A stretch of DNA of 63,375 bases from Rhodobiaceae bacterium (GCA_018651345.1 JABIEF010000009.1:1-63375), one strand, 5' to 3'; shown: positions 27,895 through 38,370, counted from the stretch's first letter. Numbers and translations are program-made. The notes: generated from the letters alone by a model not told the origin.

Positions 27895-29268
27895 ATGTCA
27901 ACCGCAAAACCTATTTATATTTGCGATCAATGCAATGAGATTAATATTAAATGGTCTGGCAAATGTGAAAGTTGTGGTTCTTGGAATTCTCTATCACTTC
28001 AAGAAAATAACATAGCCCAGCTATCCAAAAATAAAAATTTTAAGAACTCCAACCCAATAACTCTTCATAAGCTAAATGATACTGAAAAAAAAATCTCAAG
28101 ATTAAAAACTAAGAACAATGAATTTGATAGAGTTATAGGAGGCGGTTTTGTTGGCGGATCCGCCTTACTTGTTGGAGGTGATCCTGGAATTGGAAAATCT
28201 ACTTTATTGCTACAAATATCTGCACAGTGTTCTTCCAATGATTTAAGAGTTCTCTATGTGTCTGGCGAGGAAGGTATAGACCAAATAAGATTAAGAGGTA
28301 GTAGATTAAATATACAAAACAGCTCTATGGATTTGGTTACCTCAACTTCAATTTTTGATATTATTAAAATATTATCAACACAACCAAAACCAGACTTAGT
28401 TATTATAGACTCGATACAAACTATGCGTGATGAAAATATTGATTCATCACCCGGAACAGTTAGCCAAGTTAGATCATCAACTCAAACCTTAATAAATTTT
28501 GCAAAAGCAAATATGATAACCTTAATTTTAGTTGGTCACGTTACCAAGGAGGGTACAATAGCTGGCCCAAGGGTAATAGAACATATGGTAGATTGTGTTT
28601 TGTATTTCGAAGGAGAAAAAAATCATCCATATAGAATCTTAAGATCTGTTAAAAATCGTTTTGGACCAACTGATGAAATAGGTGTTTTTGAAATGACGTC
28701 ATTAGGTCTACAAACTGTTGAAAATCCTAGTTCTTTATTTATAAATAAAGAAGACATAGATTTATCGGGTACTTCTTTTTTTGCTGGCATTGAAGGTACC
28801 AGGCCACTATTAACGCAAATTCAATCATTGGTTGTTAAGTCATCCTTAGGAACACCGAGAAGAGCAGTTGTTGGAGTTGATTCTGGAAGGTTGTCTTTAA
28901 TCATAGCTGTTCTTGAGGCGAGGTGTAATATATCTTTCTCCAGCCACGATATTTACATAAATGTAGCAGGAGGATTAAAGGTAACAGAACCTGCTGCAGA
29001 CTTGGCAATCGCTGCTGCTTTATTATCATCATTTTACGACATCGCTCTTGATAGCAATAAGGTGTACTTTGGAGAAATAAGCTTATCCGGCTCTTTAAGG
29101 CCAGCAAATCGATCAAATATAAGACTTAAAGAAGCAATAAAGCTTGGGTTTAAAAAAGCAGATACATCAAATAATAATGATACTACCAAAGAATTTAATG
29201 ATAAAATGGAAATCTATATTTTAAAAAGTATCACAGAACTTAATAAAAGAATAAAAGAAGAAAAATAG
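27895..29268 (+). CDS. radA: DNA repair protein RadA
   Basis: RecA-like branch-migration factor in recombinational repair. Features in order: a C4 zinc finger (C10, C13, C24, C27), Walker A GGDPGIGKS (94-102), Walker B LVIIDSIQTM, the RadA-specific KNRFGP motif (near 250), and a C-terminal Lon-protease-like domain without a catalytic Ser. Length is 457 residues. It lies in the alr-radA-cvpA-purF order conserved in alphaproteobacteria. Confidence 0.96.
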   Translation: MSTAKPIYICDQCNEINIKWSGKCESCGSWNSLSLQENNIAQLSKNKNFKNSNPITLHKLNDTEKKISRLKTKNNEFDRVIGGGFVGGSALLVGGDPGIGKSTLLLQISAQCSSNDLRVLYVSGEEGIDQIRLRGSRLNIQNSSMDLVTSTSIFDIIKILSTQPKPDLVIIDSIQTMRDENIDSSPGTVSQVRSSTQTLINFAKANMITLILVGHVTKEGTIAGPRVIEHMVDCVLYFEGEKNHPYRILRSVKNRFGPTDEIGVFEMTSLGLQTVENPSSLFINKEDIDLSGTSFFAGIEGTRPLLTQIQSLVVKSSLGTPRRAVVGVDSGRLSLIIAVLEARCNISFSSHDIYINVAGGLKVTEPAADLAIAAALLSSFYDIALDSNKVYFGEISLSGSLRPANRSNIRLKEAIKLGFKKADTSNNNDTTKEFNDKMEIYILKSITELNKRIKEEK

Positions 29269-29311
29269 TTGTATTCAGCTGCAAATAAGAAATAAAGTAA
29301 AAGGTAAACAA

Positions 29312-29896
29312 ATGGGTACAGAATTAACTTTTATAGATATTATTATCTTAATAATAATATTTATCTCAAGTATTCTAGCGATGCTAAGAGGGTTTACCAG
29401 AGAAATTCTTGCTATATTTTCTTGGATAACAGCTCTTTCGATTGCTTTTTTTGCATGGGTATCAGATTATACTCGTAACTTCGCAACAGATTTAATAAAA
29501 CCAGATTGGCTTGCTTATACAATACTTGTAGGCACTATTTTTATAATTGCTTTAATTATATCATCTTTTATTGCATCAAGACTTTCAAAAGTAATATTAC
29601 GTAGCGGAATAGGATCTTTAGATAGGATTCTTGGACTCTTATTCGGTGGAATCAGGGGGTACGTATTAATTTTAACTGTTTACTCATTGTTTACATGGGC
29701 GATACCAGAAAATTATCCAGAGCAATTGAAGAAATCTAAATTTCAACCAATGCTTGAATCTTCAAAAAATATTATAAAATCTAACTTGCTTATCAACCCT
29801 TCCAAGGTTATTGATAAGCTAAGTTTTGATATAGAAACCATTGAAGAAAAAATTAACCCTACTATTGATCCTCCAGAAGTAATTGAAGGCAATTAA
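29312..29896 (+). CDS. cvpA: CvpA family membrane protein
   Basis: A 194-residue protein with four predicted membrane spans in its first 140 residues and a polar C-terminal tail. The FIDIIILIIIFISSILAMLRGFTREI-type start (residues 7-31) and the RILGLLFGGIRGYV segment mark the CvpA/colicin V production family, whose role is not settled. Its stop codon is directly followed by the purF ATG without a gap, the usual cvpA-purF pairing. Confidence 0.88.
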   Translation: MGTELTFIDIIILIIIFISSILAMLRGFTREILAIFSWITALSIAFFAWVSDYTRNFATDLIKPDWLAYTILVGTIFIIALIISSFIASRLSKVILRSGIGSLDRILGLLFGGIRGYVLILTVYSLFTWAIPENYPEQLKKSKFQPMLESSKNIIKSNLLINPSKVIDKLSFDIETIEEKINPTIDPPEVIEGN

Positions 29897-31342
29897 ATGA
29901 CTCAAAAAATAAAAGACGATAGATTAAGAGAAGAGTGTGGTGTTTTTGGGGTATTTGGACATACAGACGCAGCGGAACTAACAGCCCTAGGTTTACATGC
30001 TCTTCAACATAGAGGGCAAGAAGCAGCAGGACTTGTTTCATTTGACGGTGAACGTTTTCAATCTGAAAAAAGACTTGGTCTTGTGGGTGATAATTTTACA
30101 AATAAACCAATTATGCAAAAACTATCAGGTATTGCCGCCATGGGTCATGTGAGATATTCTACGCGTGGAGATACTGTGCTCAGAAATGTTCAACCTTTAT
30201 TTGCAGATCTTGATACTGGGGGCTTTGCTGTTGGGCATAATGGGAATTTAACTAACGCCTTGGTATTAAGGAATCAGCTTGTTTCTGAAGGTGCTATCTT
30301 TCAATCTACATCCGATACAGAAGTTATTCTACATTTGGTTGCAAAAAGTGGATTAACGAAATTTACAGAACGCTTTATTGATGCGATTAAACAATTAGAG
30401 GGAGCCTTCTCTCTCGTTGCACTTACAAACAAAAAATTAATTGGTGCAAGGGACTCTCTTGGAATTAGGCCATTGGTTCTTGGAAAATTAAATAAATCCT
30501 ACATACTGGCATCAGAAACATGTGCATTGGATATCATAGGGGCAAAATTTATAAGGGATATCAAAAACGGTGAAGTTGTTGTTATTACTGATTCAGGGGT
30601 AGAGTCTTTCTTTCCTTTTCCTAAGACCAACCCAAGACCATGCATATTTGAATATATATATTTTGCAATGCCTCATAGTATTATTGATGGAAAAAGTGTT
30701 TATGAAATAAGAAAGTCATTGGGACGCCAGCTGGCAATTGAAGATTCTACTATAGCAGATACAGTAATTCCTGTTCCCGATTCCGGTGTCCCAGCTGCAT
30801 TAGGCTTTTCCGAAGAATCGTCAATCAGATTTGATTTAGGTTTAATTAGAAACCATTATGTTGGCAGAACATTTATCGAACCTACTCATAATATTAGACA
30901 ATTTGGAGTGCGATTAAAACACTCAGCCAATAAAATGGCAGTTAAAGATAAAAGAATTATTCTTATTGATGACAGTTTAGTTAGAGGAACTACATCCGTA
31001 AAAATTGTTAGTATGCTTTATGAAGCTGGAGCCAAAGAAGTACACTTAAGAATAGCTAGCCCTCCAATAAAATATTGCGATTATTATGGAATCGATACTC
31101 CAAATAAAGAGAACTTATTGGCTGCAACTCATACATTAGAGGAAATGCGGAAATATATAGGAGCGACTACCCTAAAATTCCTATCACTTGAAGGACTATA
31201 TAAGGCGCTAGGAAGCTCTGAAAGAGACGCAGAGAATCCTCAATATACAGATCACTGTTTTACCGGTGAATATCCAACGAAGTTAACTGATCTTCATCAA
31301 ATACCAGAACACACACAGCAATTGTCCTTATTAGAAGAATAA
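29897..31342 (+). CDS. purF: Amidophosphoribosyltransferase
   Basis: First committed enzyme of purine synthesis, combining a glutaminase and a PRPP transferase. Cys14 in REECGVFGVFG is the N-terminal nucleophile exposed after removal of a 13-residue propeptide. The glutaminase half includes GHVRYSTRG and the GHNGN loop. The PRPP loop IILIDDSLVRGTTS is in the C-terminal half. Length is 481 residues. The start directly abuts cvpA. Confidence 0.97.
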   Translation: MTQKIKDDRLREECGVFGVFGHTDAAELTALGLHALQHRGQEAAGLVSFDGERFQSEKRLGLVGDNFTNKPIMQKLSGIAAMGHVRYSTRGDTVLRNVQPLFADLDTGGFAVGHNGNLTNALVLRNQLVSEGAIFQSTSDTEVILHLVAKSGLTKFTERFIDAIKQLEGAFSLVALTNKKLIGARDSLGIRPLVLGKLNKSYILASETCALDIIGAKFIRDIKNGEVVVITDSGVESFFPFPKTNPRPCIFEYIYFAMPHSIIDGKSVYEIRKSLGRQLAIEDSTIADTVIPVPDSGVPAALGFSEESSIRFDLGLIRNHYVGRTFIEPTHNIRQFGVRLKHSANKMAVKDKRIILIDDSLVRGTTSVKIVSMLYEAGAKEVHLRIASPPIKYCDYYGIDTPNKENLLAATHTLEEMRKYIGATTLKFLSLEGLYKALGSSERDAENPQYTDHCFTGEYPTKLTDLHQIPEHTQQLSLLEE

Positions 31343-31344
31343 TC

Positions 31345-32082
31345 ATGACACAATATAATAATTTAAAAGGTAAGATAGCTCTGATTACTGGCGCGACTCA
31401 TGGTATTGGAAGATCTGTTGCCCTAACTATGGCAAAAGCCGGTGCTGAAGTTATTGCAATTGGAAGAACACAATCAGCACTTGAAGAACTAGATGATGAT
31501 ATAAAAAAAATTGGCAATAAGGCAACATTAGTTCCATTGGACTTAACTCAATCAGACCTGATAGAACAATTAGCTAATATTTTGGACGATAGATATAAAA
31601 AACTTGATATATTGATATGCAATGCTGGAATACTTGGATCACTAACCCCAATAAATCATATTGATCAAAAAGAATGGAATAAGGTTATTTCAACTAATGT
31701 GACAGCAAATATAACATTACTAAAATCATTTGACAGTCTGCTTAAAATGTCAGAATCAGCTCAGGTTCTCTTCTTAACGTCAAATATAGTAGAGTTAAAA
31801 AAACCTTTTTGGGGAATTTATGCTGCATCAAAAGCAGCGTTAGAGCAAATAGCTTTCTCGTATGCTGCAGAAGTTCAACAAACCAATATATCTGTGAATT
31901 TAATAGATCCAGGTACAATTGCAACAAGCTTAAGAGCAAAGGCAATGCCAGGAGAAGACAAAAATTTACTAACACAACCAGAAGATTTATCTGATTTTTT
32001 TATTGAAATATTAAATAATAATAAAAATTTACATTCCCAGATATTTAGATTCAATGAATGGAAAGAGGCTCAAATTAATTAA
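31345..32082 (+). CDS. Short-chain dehydrogenase/reductase (YciK-like)
   Basis: A 245-residue SDR with cofactor loop GATHGIG (16-22), NAG motif (about 93-95), catalytic Ser region FLTSN and the YAASK Tyr-Lys pair. Its position two bases after purF is conserved in alphaproteobacteria, where it is annotated only as an SDR family oxidoreductase; the substrate is unknown. The last four bases overlap the end of der on the opposite strand. Confidence 0.9.
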   Translation: MTQYNNLKGKIALITGATHGIGRSVALTMAKAGAEVIAIGRTQSALEELDDDIKKIGNKATLVPLDLTQSDLIEQLANILDDRYKKLDILICNAGILGSLTPINHIDQKEWNKVISTNVTANITLLKSFDSLLKMSESAQVLFLTSNIVELKKPFWGIYAASKAALEQIAFSYAAEVQQTNISVNLIDPGTIATSLRAKAMPGEDKNLLTQPEDLSDFFIEILNNNKNLHSQIFRFNEWKEAQIN

Positions 32083-33410
32083 TTATCCTCGAAAGGATTC
32101 CTGCCTTTTCTTAAATGTATTCTAATTGCTACAGCAGGAAATTCAAAGGCTACTCTAAGCTCATTAACTAGAAATCTCTTATAAGATTCAGGAACTGAAT
32201 CTGGATATGAACAAAAGATTACAAATGTAGGTGGTCGTGCTGATATTTGAGTTATATATCTTAATTTAATCCTTCTCCCAGATTTTGCAGGGGGCTGATG
32301 TTTAGTCAACACCTCATTTAACCAATTATTTAGCGCACCAGTACTAATTCTTTTATTCCAAACTTCATAAGCAGAAAAAACAGATTCCATAAGCTTTGCA
32401 TTACCAGATCCATCTAACGCGGTTAGTTTAATTATTTTTTGGAGCTTAATTTGAGATAACTTTGTTTCCCTTAACTCCTTAAGAGTATCTTCAAAAGTAT
32501 CTTTATCTTCAATTAAATCATATTTGTTAACAGCTACAACAATTGCACGACCCTCTTCCTCTACTAGATCAGCTAAATGCAAGTCTTGCCTTTCCATTGG
32601 CTTTGTTGCGTCTAATAATAGAATTACGACATCCGAAAATTGTATAGCTCTCAAAGCATCGATCCTAGCTAATTTTTCTGAATATTGATTTACTTTTGAT
32701 CTTTTTCTTAATCCGGCCGTATCAATTAAATTAATAAGATTTCCTCTCCATTCCCATTCTATTGTAATTGAATCACGTGTTATTCCAGCTTCTTTTCCAG
32801 TTAACATTCTTTTTGATCCCACAAGACTATTTATAAGCGTAGATTTTCCAGCATTTGGACGACCAATAATAACTATTTTTATATTCTTTTTTTTCTTTAT
32901 ATTTTTTTCTTTTTTTTCTTGAGCTAACAAAGGTTCGACTACTTGAAATAAGTCTCTTATGCCGATGTTATGTTCAGCAGAGATAGCAACCGGATCACCA
33001 AGACCAAGCTCATAAACCTCATAAAAACCATTTTTGTTTAACCTGCCCTCACATTTATTGGCAACTAAAATTGTTTTTATTTTTTGTTTTCTTAAAAAAT
33101 TAGCAAATTCTATATCTCCGGTCGTTACACCCTTACTTCCATCAATTACAAATAGACAGATATCTGCTGAAGTTATTATATCCATTGAATTATCATGCAT
33201 CCTTCCAGAAAGAGTATTCTCTGATAATTCATAGATACCTGCGGTATCAATTAAACAAAAACTTAAGCCTAAATAATTTACATCTTCCTCTCTATAATCT
33301 CGAGTTAGACCTGGGGTATCTGATACAAGAGCCTTCCTTCTTCCAACTATTCGATTAAAAAGAGTTGATTTTCCAACATTTGGTCTTCCTGCTAATACTA
33401 TCCTGTACAC
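32079..33410 (-). CDS. der: Ribosome-associated GTPase Der (EngA)
   Basis: Tandem-GTPase 50S assembly factor. Both G domains are present: G1 GRPNVGKS (8-15) and GRPNAGKS in the second half, each with its DTAG G3 and NKCE/NKYD G4. A KH-like C-terminal domain ends in IRIHLRKGRNPF. The linker between the domains is Lys-rich. Length is 443 residues. With bamB and the TPR protein upstream it reproduces the yfgM-bamB-der order. Confidence 0.97.
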   Translation of the reverse strand: MYRIVLAGRPNVGKSTLFNRIVGRRKALVSDTPGLTRDYREEDVNYLGLSFCLIDTAGIYELSENTLSGRMHDNSMDIITSADICLFVIDGSKGVTTGDIEFANFLRKQKIKTILVANKCEGRLNKNGFYEVYELGLGDPVAISAEHNIGIRDLFQVVEPLLAQEKKEKNIKKKKNIKIVIIGRPNAGKSTLINSLVGSKRMLTGKEAGITRDSITIEWEWRGNLINLIDTAGLRKRSKVNQYSEKLARIDALRAIQFSDVVILLLDATKPMERQDLHLADLVEEEGRAIVVAVNKYDLIEDKDTFEDTLKELRETKLSQIKLQKIIKLTALDGSGNAKLMESVFSAYEVWNKRISTGALNNWLNEVLTKHQPPAKSGRRIKLRYITQISARPPTFVIFCSYPDSVPESYKRFLVNELRVAFEFPAVAIRIHLRKGRNPFEDN

Positions 33411-33425
33411 TATTTCAAACCTTTT

Positions 33426-34769
33426 TTAATACAAAGCAATTAAGTTAGCGTCGTCTGATAATAAATAAATAATATCGTCAACAATTATAGGTGTAATAGA
33501 AAAATCTCTATTAATATCATATGTATTCAAATCTTCGCCATTCTTAGCATCTAGAACAATTAATTTACCATCTGTTGAGAGAATTAAAACTTTATTATTA
33601 GCCACTAGTGGCCCATTATATTGTATAAAATTAGCCTTCTTTTTATTAACTTCGTATAAAGACAAATCCTTGTACCAAAAAATATTACCTGTATTAATAT
33701 CTAAAGTTATAAGTTTTTTGTCCGAAGATATCATATAAAGGGTTTCGCCAACAACCCATGGTGTTTCTATTGATGCAATACCCTTTTCCCATAATCTATA
33801 TCCAGTATTGAGATCTAGGGCTACAGTCCTTCCTTCGTGTCCCGAGGCTATAACGATATCTTTTACTATAACCGGCTTTGCAATGATGTCCTTTATAACA
33901 GCTAAAGAAGACAAATTATTCTTTTTTGACAATGAATCAGCCCATAATCGATTACCATTAATTGAGTTAAAGGCAAACAATTCGCCAGATCTGTAAGGAA
34001 CCACAACTATATTATTATCTATAGCTACATTTGTACTAGTAAGAAAACCAGCCGATTCAATAAACCAATTATTATTCCATTTTATATCGCCTGTTAATAT
34101 GTCTATACAATGAATATTGTTGTCAACAGACATTACATAAACATATCCATTCATTGAAGTTGGCGATGCTCTGACTGGAACACCTAAATTTCTATTCCAA
34201 ATAACATTCCCATTGTATGGGTCGAGAGCAAAAATATCTCCAAAAGCTGTTGTAACCAATATCATACCATGGTCAGCTGCTATACCTCCCCCAAAAGCCA
34301 TATCTTTTTTTTCTCCATCTGGTACCAAAGATTTTTCCCATATCTTTTTTCCTGATTTTATATCAAAAGAAGTAATTTTACTTTCAGCGTCTAATGTGTA
34401 TATATTACCAGCAATTATTATAGGGGTTGCTGTCAACCTACCGGATTTACTGGATCCCGCTCCAATGCTTACTTCCCATTTAGTTCGAAATTGGTTATCA
34501 AACGAAATATGTCCTACATTATTTTGAGGATTTCCACCTGGTTGTGACCAATTATAATTTTTCTTAATACCAGATAAGGCAGGTGTGGTAAAATTTTCTC
34601 TTTCAGGAAGAAGATAAGCTTGGATTGGAATTACTTTAACTCTTTCTCCAGGCAGAATAACTTCTTTCCCTCTTATAAAAGTTTCACATGATATAAGAAA
34701 TGCGTTACATAACAATAATATAAAAAACGTCTTGAATGGCTTTAAAAAAAAATTATTTGATTTCTTCAT
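33426..34769 (-). CDS. bamB: Outer-membrane assembly lipoprotein BamB
   Basis: Beta-propeller lipoprotein of the BAM complex. I take ATG at 34769 (MKKSNNFF) rather than the TTG nine bases earlier. The lipobox LISC places the lipidated Cys at residue 28, after a basic and hydrophobic signal. The rest contains repeated PQQ-type blades with patterns such as IYTLDAESKITSFDIKSGK and VIWNRNLGVPVRASP. The gene overlaps the TPR protein upstream by 17 bases and lies 16 bases before der. Confidence 0.92.
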   Translation of the reverse strand: MKKSNNFFLKPFKTFFILLLCNAFLISCETFIRGKEVILPGERVKVIPIQAYLLPERENFTTPALSGIKKNYNWSQPGGNPQNNVGHISFDNQFRTKWEVSIGAGSSKSGRLTATPIIIAGNIYTLDAESKITSFDIKSGKKIWEKSLVPDGEKKDMAFGGGIAADHGMILVTTAFGDIFALDPYNGNVIWNRNLGVPVRASPTSMNGYVYVMSVDNNIHCIDILTGDIKWNNNWFIESAGFLTSTNVAIDNNIVVVPYRSGELFAFNSINGNRLWADSLSKKNNLSSLAVIKDIIAKPVIVKDIVIASGHEGRTVALDLNTGYRLWEKGIASIETPWVVGETLYMISSDKKLITLDINTGNIFWYKDLSLYEVNKKKANFIQYNGPLVANNKVLILSTDGKLIVLDAKNGEDLNTYDINRDFSITPIIVDDIIYLLSDDANLIALY

Positions 34770-35457
34770 CTGTATCAATTGAAATTTTTTGAACTAACAA
34801 TTCATACATAGTATTAGCTCTATTTAGCAGTGAGGGTGAATTATATCCATTACTTAAAATAAGTTCAAATTGTTTAAAAGATTCATCATAATTACCATTC
34901 CTATAGTAAGAGTAACCCATTAACTCTAGGCCTAGTCCATATAATAAACTGTCATCTACAAGAATCGGAGTTATAAGATCTTTGATTTCTTCGGAAGATG
35001 ACGAATCTATTTTAAGGTAAGCAATCTTAATCAAGGAAAAATCTTTTAAGAGAGAGTTATTTGAATCTTGTATATACTCCTCATACAATTCTATAGCTTT
35101 GTTATTGTCGTTAGATTTAACGGCAATAGATGCTTCGATAATAGTTGCGTATTGTAAGTATTCTTTTCTGGAAATATCTTTTAATTCTTGAATTGTTGCT
35201 GAAGCGCTATCAAAATCACTAATATTAACATACTCAATAGCCTCTGAAAGCAGTCCTCCAGATTTTTCTATATAATTTTTTTCCCAGTTCTGATAGATTT
35301 TAAAAGCAGATAAAATAACTATTGGTGTAATGATAATTGAAAAAAAATTTACACGGTACTTCTTCCACAGAGCTTTTAGCTTGTCTTGCCTTAAATCTTC
35401 ATCAATTTCACGGAATATATCAGACACAGTAATAATCCTTTTATTATAATCTATCAC
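34753..35457 (-). CDS. YfgM-like tetratricopeptide membrane-anchored protein
   Basis: A 234-residue protein with one membrane span near residues 33-52 and a C-terminal region of TPR-like helix pairs (for example the YSYYRNGNYDESFKQFELIL segment). The arrangement of a short cytoplasmic N terminus, single anchor and periplasmic TPR matches the YfgM family, an ancillary factor of the Sec translocon and periplasmic chaperone network. Its location directly upstream of bamB-der supports this. It could be considered yfgM, but similarity is too low to assign the symbol. Confidence 0.8.
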   Translation of the reverse strand: MIDYNKRIITVSDIFREIDEDLRQDKLKALWKKYRVNFFSIIITPIVILSAFKIYQNWEKNYIEKSGGLLSEAIEYVNISDFDSASATIQELKDISRKEYLQYATIIEASIAVKSNDNNKAIELYEEYIQDSNNSLLKDFSLIKIAYLKIDSSSSEEIKDLITPILVDDSLLYGLGLELMGYSYYRNGNYDESFKQFELILSNGYNSPSLLNRANTMYELLVQKISIDTDEEIK

Positions 35458-35539
35458 TTTGATATCAAATATTATATTGCAAGTCTAGTTTATTACATAG
35501 GCGAATTATAATATTAATAATTATTAACTCACAGGAATC

Positions 35540-36208
35540 TTATAGCAAGGGAAATACTTGCTCTTTATCCCCTCTCTTCCATACTGGAAATTTCATCATA
35601 ACCACGCCTAAAGCATTAGATTCTAAAAAATTATTTAACCAATTTTTTATTTTCTTATGAGGCATAGAAGTTAAAAACCAATCTCGATCAACAAGCATAT
35701 ATTGCCTTATTAAAGGAAGTATAGCTAAATCTAGGTATGATGATTTGTTATTAAATATAAAATGGCTATCATTTATCTTGTTCTCGATTTCGAATAGCAC
35801 ATCGCAGGCTTTATTTCTATTTTTTATCTTATCTTCGTTAACATAGCGAGATGAGTATTTATACCTATCTAAGTAATACTTAAAAGGACCATCAATTAAA
35901 TTGATTATCTTCTTTATATCGCTTTTATGTTGTGTATAAATTGGCATGAAATTATATGGATCATTTTTTTTGAAACACCACTCCATTATTTCTAAACTTT
36001 CTTCTATTACTAAGCCGTTAGACAGTAGCATAACAGGTACAGTTGCTTTTGGAGAAATTTCTACTAATTCCGTGGGTTTATTTGATAATAAAATCTCTCT
36101 GATCACACATTCATTTTTTGAATAGTAGACTGCTAACCTAGCTCGCATGGCAAATGGACACCTTCTAAATGAATATAAAACTGGCATATCACTGAAACTA
36201 CTAATCAT
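35540..36208 (-). CDS. Glutathione S-transferase family protein
   Basis: A 222-residue protein with a thioredoxin-fold N-terminal half containing RRCPFAMRARLA (residues 15-26), where Cys17 would be the glutathione-site residue as in Omega/Beta-type GSTs, the cis-Pro segment ATVPVML and an ESLEIMEW helix. The C-terminal half is helical. The first eight bases overlap trhO; a second ATG at codon 8 would also keep the fold. The substrate is not predictable. Confidence 0.85.
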   Translation of the reverse strand: MISSFSDMPVLYSFRRCPFAMRARLAVYYSKNECVIREILLSNKPTELVEISPKATVPVMLLSNGLVIEESLEIMEWCFKKNDPYNFMPIYTQHKSDIKKIINLIDGPFKYYLDRYKYSSRYVNEDKIKNRNKACDVLFEIENKINDSHFIFNNKSSYLDLAILPLIRQYMLVDRDWFLTSMPHKKIKNWLNNFLESNALGVVMMKFPVWKRGDKEQVFPLL

Positions 36209-37133
36209 TAGAATAATTTTTAATTTGTTTTCTATCCTTGATATCTAATTGTTTCTTTTTCTCTAGAAATCTTTTCATACTTTTTTCACTATGGGAACCA
36301 TAACAATTAGGACAAGAAACTTCTCTTGTATACCTTTCATCTAATTTATCTTTATCCGTAATAGGCATTCTACATGCATGGCACATATCATAATCGCCCT
36401 CTTTCAAACCATGCTTGAGTGAGATCCTATAGTCAAAGACAAAACATTCTCCTTGCCACATACTATCTTCTTTTTCTACTTTCTCTAGATACTTCAATAT
36501 GCCACCATCTAACTGAACAACATCTTTATAGCCATTATCCATAAGATAAGAAGAGGCTTTTTCACATCTAATTCCACCTGTACAAAACATTGCAATTCTT
36601 TTATCTTTATGAGAATCCAAATTATTAGATGCCCATTCAGGAAAATCTCTAAAAGATTTTATTTCAGGTTGTAACGAACCTTTAAAAGTGCCGATTGAAT
36701 GTTCGTAATAATTTCTAGTATCCAATAAGATTGTATTTGGATCAGATACAATAGAATTCCAAGATTTTGATTCTATCAAATCTCCCGTTTTTTTACTTGG
36801 AGAAATATTATTTATACCTAGTGAAACAATCTCTTTTTTTATTCTAACTTTCATTTTTTTAAAAGTTTTACCATACGCAATTGATAATTTTGGCTTTAAA
36901 TCATTAAACAAACCAATTGATTTAATGTATTTCAAAACGTTATCTATTGATTCTTTTTGACCAGATATAGATCCGTTTATACCCTCAGATGCTATTAAAA
37001 TAGTACCAACAGTTTTTTCTTTTATACATAAAGTTTCAATTTTGAATTTATAAGATTCAAAGTCTACCCAATCAACAAACATATAAAATGTCGCTACATA
37101 TACTTTATTATTATTTTCTTTTATCGGATCCAT
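36201..37133 (-). CDS. trhO: tRNA uridine(34) hydroxylase (rhodanese-like)
   Basis: TrhO (formerly YceA) oxidises wobble U34 to 5-hydroxyuridine with O2. The N-terminal acylphosphatase-like domain has EGINGSISG, followed by a rhodanese domain with DTRNYYEHSIGTF and catalytic C184 in MFCTGGIRC (182-190). The C-terminal region holds CHAC and CPNCY pairs typical of the family. Length is 310 residues. It overlaps the downstream GST by eight bases. Confidence 0.92.
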   Translation of the reverse strand: MDPIKENNNKVYVATFYMFVDWVDFESYKFKIETLCIKEKTVGTILIASEGINGSISGQKESIDNVLKYIKSIGLFNDLKPKLSIAYGKTFKKMKVRIKKEIVSLGINNISPSKKTGDLIESKSWNSIVSDPNTILLDTRNYYEHSIGTFKGSLQPEIKSFRDFPEWASNNLDSHKDKRIAMFCTGGIRCEKASSYLMDNGYKDVVQLDGGILKYLEKVEKEDSMWQGECFVFDYRISLKHGLKEGDYDMCHACRMPITDKDKLDERYTREVSCPNCYGSHSEKSMKRFLEKKKQLDIKDRKQIKNYSND

Positions 37134-37142
37134 TATTCGTTA

Positions 37143-38297
37143 TTACCTAAATCTTATATTCTCTATCCCCAAATCACTTATAGATTTGCAACCCATTAAT
37201 TTCATTCCTCTCCTAATTTCTTCTGTCATCAAATCCATAGCCCTTTCGACGCCTAACTCTCCTGAACCCGCTAAAGCATATAAATACATTCTCCCACCCG
37301 AACAAGCTGTTGCGCCCAAAGATAAAGCTTTTAAAACATGAGTACCTCTTCTGATACCTCCATCACAAATAATTTCAACCTTTCCACCTACTGAATCAAC
37401 AATTTCTGACAACTGATCAAACGGAGACCTTGAACCATCTAGTTGCCTTCCTCCGTGATTAGATATCATTATTGCAGAGGCTCCAACATCTATAGCTTTT
37501 TTCGCGTCTTCAACTGACATTATGCCTTTGATACAAAGAGGTTTATTCCACTTATTGCTAATTTTTTCTATGGTATTCCATGTAATGTCCTGATCAAGCA
37601 TCTTTGTAAAATAGTCTCCAATGGACATATTAATATTTGTACCTTCCTTTACGTAATCCTGTAACTGTGGAAGAGAAAATTTTTCTCTAAGAAGATAATT
37701 AAGCGTCCAATTAGGATGCGAAATAAAACTCATTAAGCTTTTTAAATTTAAGCTTGGTGGTGATGTAAACCCGGTTCTCAGATCACGCTCCCTATTACCT
37801 CCAACAATCGTATCTACAGTAACCGCAATTGCATCAAAATTATATTCTATGCATTTTTCTATCATGTTATCATTAAGACCTTGATCTTTATGAATATATA
37901 ACTGGAAAATTTTAGGACATTTATATTCCATTCCAATCTCTTCGATACTGACGGTACCGAGTGATGAAATGCCGAAGAAGGTATTAAACTTTTCAGCAAC
38001 GCGTCCCACTGCACGTTCACCTTTATGATGGAATATTCTCTGTAAAGCAGTTGGAGAAAAAAATAATGGAATATCTATTTTTTTACCTAATAAATCAACA
38101 GACATGTCAACATCTTTTACCCCCCTAAGTACATTTGGAATTAGATCACATTTATTGTAGGACTCAGTATTTTGTCTAAGGGTTATTTCGTCATCAGCCG
38201 CACCATCAATATAATGAAATACAGGGGAAGGTAGATTTTGCTTTGCAAGTAACCTAAAATCATCAGTATTATAGCATTTATTATATGTTCTAAACAT
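37143..38297 (-). CDS. FMN-dependent alpha-hydroxy-acid dehydrogenase (LldD-like)
   Basis: A 384-residue TIM-barrel flavoprotein that would oxidise L-lactate or a related 2-hydroxy acid. The FMN lysine K257 (CIKGIM) and the active-site His281-x2-Arg284 in SNHGGRQLDGS are present, with the C-terminal ICDGGIRRGTHVLKALSLGA. The N-terminal FHYIDGAADDEITL is also typical. Membrane-insertion loop residues 180-235 differ from classical LldD, so glycolate or mandelate-like substrates cannot be excluded. It is ten bases upstream of trhO. Confidence 0.9.
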   Translation of the reverse strand: MFRTYNKCYNTDDFRLLAKQNLPSPVFHYIDGAADDEITLRQNTESYNKCDLIPNVLRGVKDVDMSVDLLGKKIDIPLFFSPTALQRIFHHKGERAVGRVAEKFNTFFGISSLGTVSIEEIGMEYKCPKIFQLYIHKDQGLNDNMIEKCIEYNFDAIAVTVDTIVGGNRERDLRTGFTSPPSLNLKSLMSFISHPNWTLNYLLREKFSLPQLQDYVKEGTNINMSIGDYFTKMLDQDITWNTIEKISNKWNKPLCIKGIMSVEDAKKAIDVGASAIMISNHGGRQLDGSRSPFDQLSEIVDSVGGKVEIICDGGIRRGTHVLKALSLGATACSGGRMYLYALAGSGELGVERAMDLMTEEIRRGMKLMGCKSISDLGIENIRFR

Positions 38298-38370
38298 TCA
38301 TTTAACCTAAGTTTTACCGTTAGTTAATTTAGACCATAATATATTTATTGGAAACTAATATTATATTTTT